Shown: positions 62,062 to 64,000 of the stretch, one piece after another
How positions within the stretch are numbered: position 1 is the first letter of the stretch
Layout: every line of letters starts with the position of its first letter
Origin: Phycisphaerae bacterium
Lineage (GTDB): Bacteria > Planctomycetota > Phycisphaerae > Sedimentisphaerales > Anaerohalosphaeraceae
Length of the DNA stretch: 64,000 bases
Assembly: GCA_014859965.1 (NCBI GenBank)
Contig: JACZKQ010000108.1
Location: 62,001-126,000 of the forward strand
Direction: 5' to 3'
Notes under the pieces: model-generated
What the model saw: only the letters and a program-made list of their open reading frames with translations
Told to the model about the DNA's origin: nothing
Databases searched by the model: none
Program-made: the position numbers and the translations under genes

Positions 62062-62997
62062 ATGACACGAACGAGGCACAAGCGAAGAGGCTTCTCGCTG
62101 ATCGAGCTTCTGGTAGTGATCGGGATCATATCACTGCTGGTGGGACTGCTGAGTCCGGGCATCCGGTCGCTGACCAAAGCCGCCAGAACGCTGAAACAGA
62201 AAAGCGTCCTTCACGGCTATGCAACCGGCCTGGAGCTGTTCCGGAAGGACTTCGAAGATTATCCGCCGTCTGAACTGGAGACGGACGCCTTTGGAACCGG
62301 CCAGACGGTCGGCGGCGCCCAGCACCTTGCCGAGGCGCTGATGGGCCGGGATATTGCAGGCTTTGATCCCACGAGCAGGTGGTGTGATGACAGCGAAAAT
62401 CCGGACGTCTATGGTCCCGCGAGCATGAATCGCCGCAAGGATCCGTATGTCGTGGTTAAGGACGACGGCGTCTACTCGCTGGCCGAGGTGTACGATGTAT
62501 CCGGCGGCGGCAATATCGGCAATATTTTCAGTCCGGCCGTCGTAAGCGGAAACCGCGCTCCTGTGATGACCGACATCTTCGGCCGCAAAAAGGTTACGCT
62601 GGTCAACGGCGAGCGCGTCAAGGCGGGTGCGCCGGTGCTCTACTTCAGGGCCGACACTACGACCAAGCGGTTCATGGGCGCAGAGCCCATTGCGAACCAC
62701 CGTCAGTGGATCTATAACTACCGAGACAACCGCGACATCATCGAGCTGGGCACGGTGATGGACCAGACCGTCCGTCATAAGTTCGACACAAGAGAGACGA
62801 CGACGGTCGACGGTACGGCGATGGACGGCCTGGCTTATTTTTATGAAAAGCTCCGCCACCCGCAGTTTCGCACGCGGGATGCCGGCGGCGCTATACTGAG
62901 TGACAAGCCGTACAATCCCAACACGTTTATCCTGATATCCGCGGGCTGGGACGGCATCTTCGGCACCAAAGACGACGTGACCAATTACAATTATTAG
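62062..62997 (+). CDS. Pseudopilin 3 of four (SAGxDG type)
   Basis: A 311-residue prepilin. The leader ends KRRG before FSLIELLVVIGIISLLVGLL. The globular part shares GGAQHLAEALMGRDIAGF, KAGAPVLYFRAD and the ending LISAGWDGIFGTKDDVTNYN with pseudopilins 1 and 4. GGGGAA precedes the ATG. Gene order and 60-75-bp gaps indicate one operon with its neighbours. Confidence 0.93.
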   Translation: MTRTRHKRRGFSLIELLVVIGIISLLVGLLSPGIRSLTKAARTLKQKSVLHGYATGLELFRKDFEDYPPSELETDAFGTGQTVGGAQHLAEALMGRDIAGFDPTSRWCDDSENPDVYGPASMNRRKDPYVVVKDDGVYSLAEVYDVSGGGNIGNIFSPAVVSGNRAPVMTDIFGRKKVTLVNGERVKAGAPVLYFRADTTTKRFMGAEPIANHRQWIYNYRDNRDIIELGTVMDQTVRHKFDTRETTTVDGTAMDGLAYFYEKLRHPQFRTRDAGGAILSDKPYNPNTFILISAGWDGIFGTKDDVTNYNY

Positions 62998-63069
62998 GCG
63001 GTCGCGCCGCCGGCGACAACGGAACGCTCGTAATCGAGGCGTTTATGATATGCTGTAGGAGACCATGAC

Positions 63070-64000
63070 ATGAAAAGCAACGCACCGCAGCGCCGCTCGG
63101 CGGGCGGCTTCACGTTAGTCGAAATGCTCACGACAATGGCCATCGCGGCGATCCTCATCAGTCTGCTCGTGCCCGCTTTCGGCCTCATCAGAAACGCCGC
63201 TACGTCCGTGCGGCAGAAGGCGCAGTTCAACGCTATCGGCCTCGCGCTGGAAGGCTACAGGACGGATTTCAAGGACTACCCGCCTTCGAATTATTTTGTT
63301 CCCGGGGCGATGGTGGGCACGGACTACTGTGGGGCCCAGAAACTGGCCGAAGCCGTGGTCGGCTGGGATGGTTTTGGAGTCCACCCGCAGACGGCATTCC
63401 AGGGCACCGGAATGAACGATGTAGATGGTGACAGTCTTCCCGAACTCATATATGACGTCCTCAACGGAATCCGGGGCACGAATACCAACGTTGCTCAGCC
63501 GGTCCAAACCTTTGTAGATAACCGCAGGGTGCGCAAAGGCCCTTATCTCGAACTCGAAGCGGCCAACGCTGTCAGGCTGTCGGATATCTATGGCAGCGGC
63601 AACCTGCCCGCTATCGGCGGTACGGCCCTGGCGGATACTTATGTCTTAGCCGATCAGTTCGGCAAGGTCACGCACGCCCGGACGCGTAAGAAGACGGGCA
63701 TGCCGATTTTGTACTTCAAAGCCAATCTGGCGGGCTATCAGCACGTGTTGCCTGTGCCTATGAACAGTGCTAATATTCCAAACCTGAAGTATAATGTCAG
63801 GGACAACCGGCCGTTTTATTTCACGCCGCCGCCCTTTGCACTGAACTCCCAACACCCCTTGGGCTCCGGTGAGCAGGCGCAATTTTATCAGCGAACGACG
63901 AATACGAATCTGACCGGCCCTTTGCCGCAGCCGTACCGTTCGGAATCGTACATTCTGCTCAGCGCGGGCAGGGACGGCCTGTACGGCACGGCCGACGATG
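63070..64000 (+). CDS. Pseudopilin 4 of four (SAGxDG type), 3' end outside the window
   Basis: The frame from ATG 63070 stays open to the right edge (310 codons seen). The leader ends SAGG before FTLVEMLTTMAIAAILISLL. The globular part shares DYCGAQKLAEAVVGWDGFG and KKTGMPILYFKAN with pseudopilins 1 and 3, and the last residues seen are LLSAGRDGLYGTADD, so only a few residues are probably missing. It is a paralogue of the others and belongs to the same operon. Confidence 0.92.
   Translation, partial: MKSNAPQRRSAGGFTLVEMLTTMAIAAILISLLVPAFGLIRNAATSVRQKAQFNAIGLALEGYRTDFKDYPPSNYFVPGAMVGTDYCGAQKLAEAVVGWDGFGVHPQTAFQGTGMNDVDGDSLPELIYDVLNGIRGTNTNVAQPVQTFVDNRRVRKGPYLELEAANAVRLSDIYGSGNLPAIGGTALADTYVLADQFGKVTHARTRKKTGMPILYFKANLAGYQHVLPVPMNSANIPNLKYNVRDNRPFYFTPPPFALNSQHPLGSGEQAQFYQRTTNTNLTGPLPQPYRSESYILLSAGRDGLYGTADD

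Noticed and set aside
1-64000. CRISPR arrays, insertion sequences, prophage, rRNA and tRNA genes
   Set aside because: I saw no regularly spaced repeats, transposase or integrase, phage structural genes, or cloverleaf-like sequence in the gaps. Short or divergent tRNAs could still be missed by eye.

Overview
The window reads as a stretch of chromosome from a planctomycete, most likely of the class Phycisphaerae. This is an inference from gene content: a sulfatase and a Gfo/Idh/MocA oxidoreductase, both with twin-arginine-type leaders; a dockerin-like tail; a PEP-CTERM protein; DUF4838 and BNR-type carbohydrate proteins; an ECF sigma factor overlapping a membrane protein with carboxypeptidase-regulatory-like domains; and a row of pseudopilins ending in an SAGxDGxxGTxDD motif. 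The DNA is GC-rich and gene-dense, with many tail-to-tail overlaps. Promoters resemble the housekeeping type (TTGACA or TTGCAT, 16-17 nt, TATAAT). I saw no rRNA, tRNA, CRISPR array, insertion sequence or prophage.

Layout. 1-4.9 kb: end of an M14 carboxypeptidase, two small Cys-rich proteins, an enolase-superfamily enzyme with a flavodoxin-fold reductase, a DUF1540 protein and a CBS protein. 4.9-8.8 kb: a tightly overlapping minus-strand operon of an HTH regulator, a tRNA-dependent cyclodipeptide synthase (CDPS), a sodium:solute symporter and a CxxCxxCC (YkgJ/FliB-like) protein, with a perfect palindrome against the promoter. This is the best candidate for an undescribed system. 9-15.5 kb: a large low-complexity/Tyr-rich/TPR exported protein, a WxDD-repeat propeller with a dockerin-like end, a BNR protein and a lone pseudopilin. 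15.8-21.8 kb: an amidohydrolase, an NSS transporter, a sulfatase and a DUF481 protein. 22-25.4 kb: Rrf2-MazG with a textbook terminator, then STAS and HATPase partner-switch proteins, an amidase and an unknown protein.

25.6-31 kb: a GH10-like protein lacking both catalytic glutamates, ComEA, two unknown proteins, a homocysteine methyltransferase and Kdo transferase. 31-37 kb: Gfo/Idh oxidoreductase, PEP-CTERM protein, and a GntP permease-DUF4838 operon. 37-39.7 kb: a CbiM(PDGLE)-CbiQ-CbiO metal ECF transporter. 39.9-46 kb: argininosuccinate synthase, prepilin peptidase, an OmpA-type lipoprotein and ComEC. 46-54 kb: ECF sigma factor plus its partner, precorrin-2 dehydrogenase, an orphan fumarase beta subunit overlapping a YchF-like GTPase, a sorbitol-dehydrogenase-like enzyme and CinA.

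54-64 kb: a type IV pilus/type II secretion locus with two PilB/GspE ATPases, one PilT, one PilC/GspF and four paralogous pseudopilins, the last cut by the window end. With prepilin peptidase, ComEA, ComEC and CinA this forms much of a DNA-uptake kit. The sulfatase, DUF4838, BNR, GntP and Gfo/Idh genes point to use of sulfated or acidic plant or algal polysaccharides.
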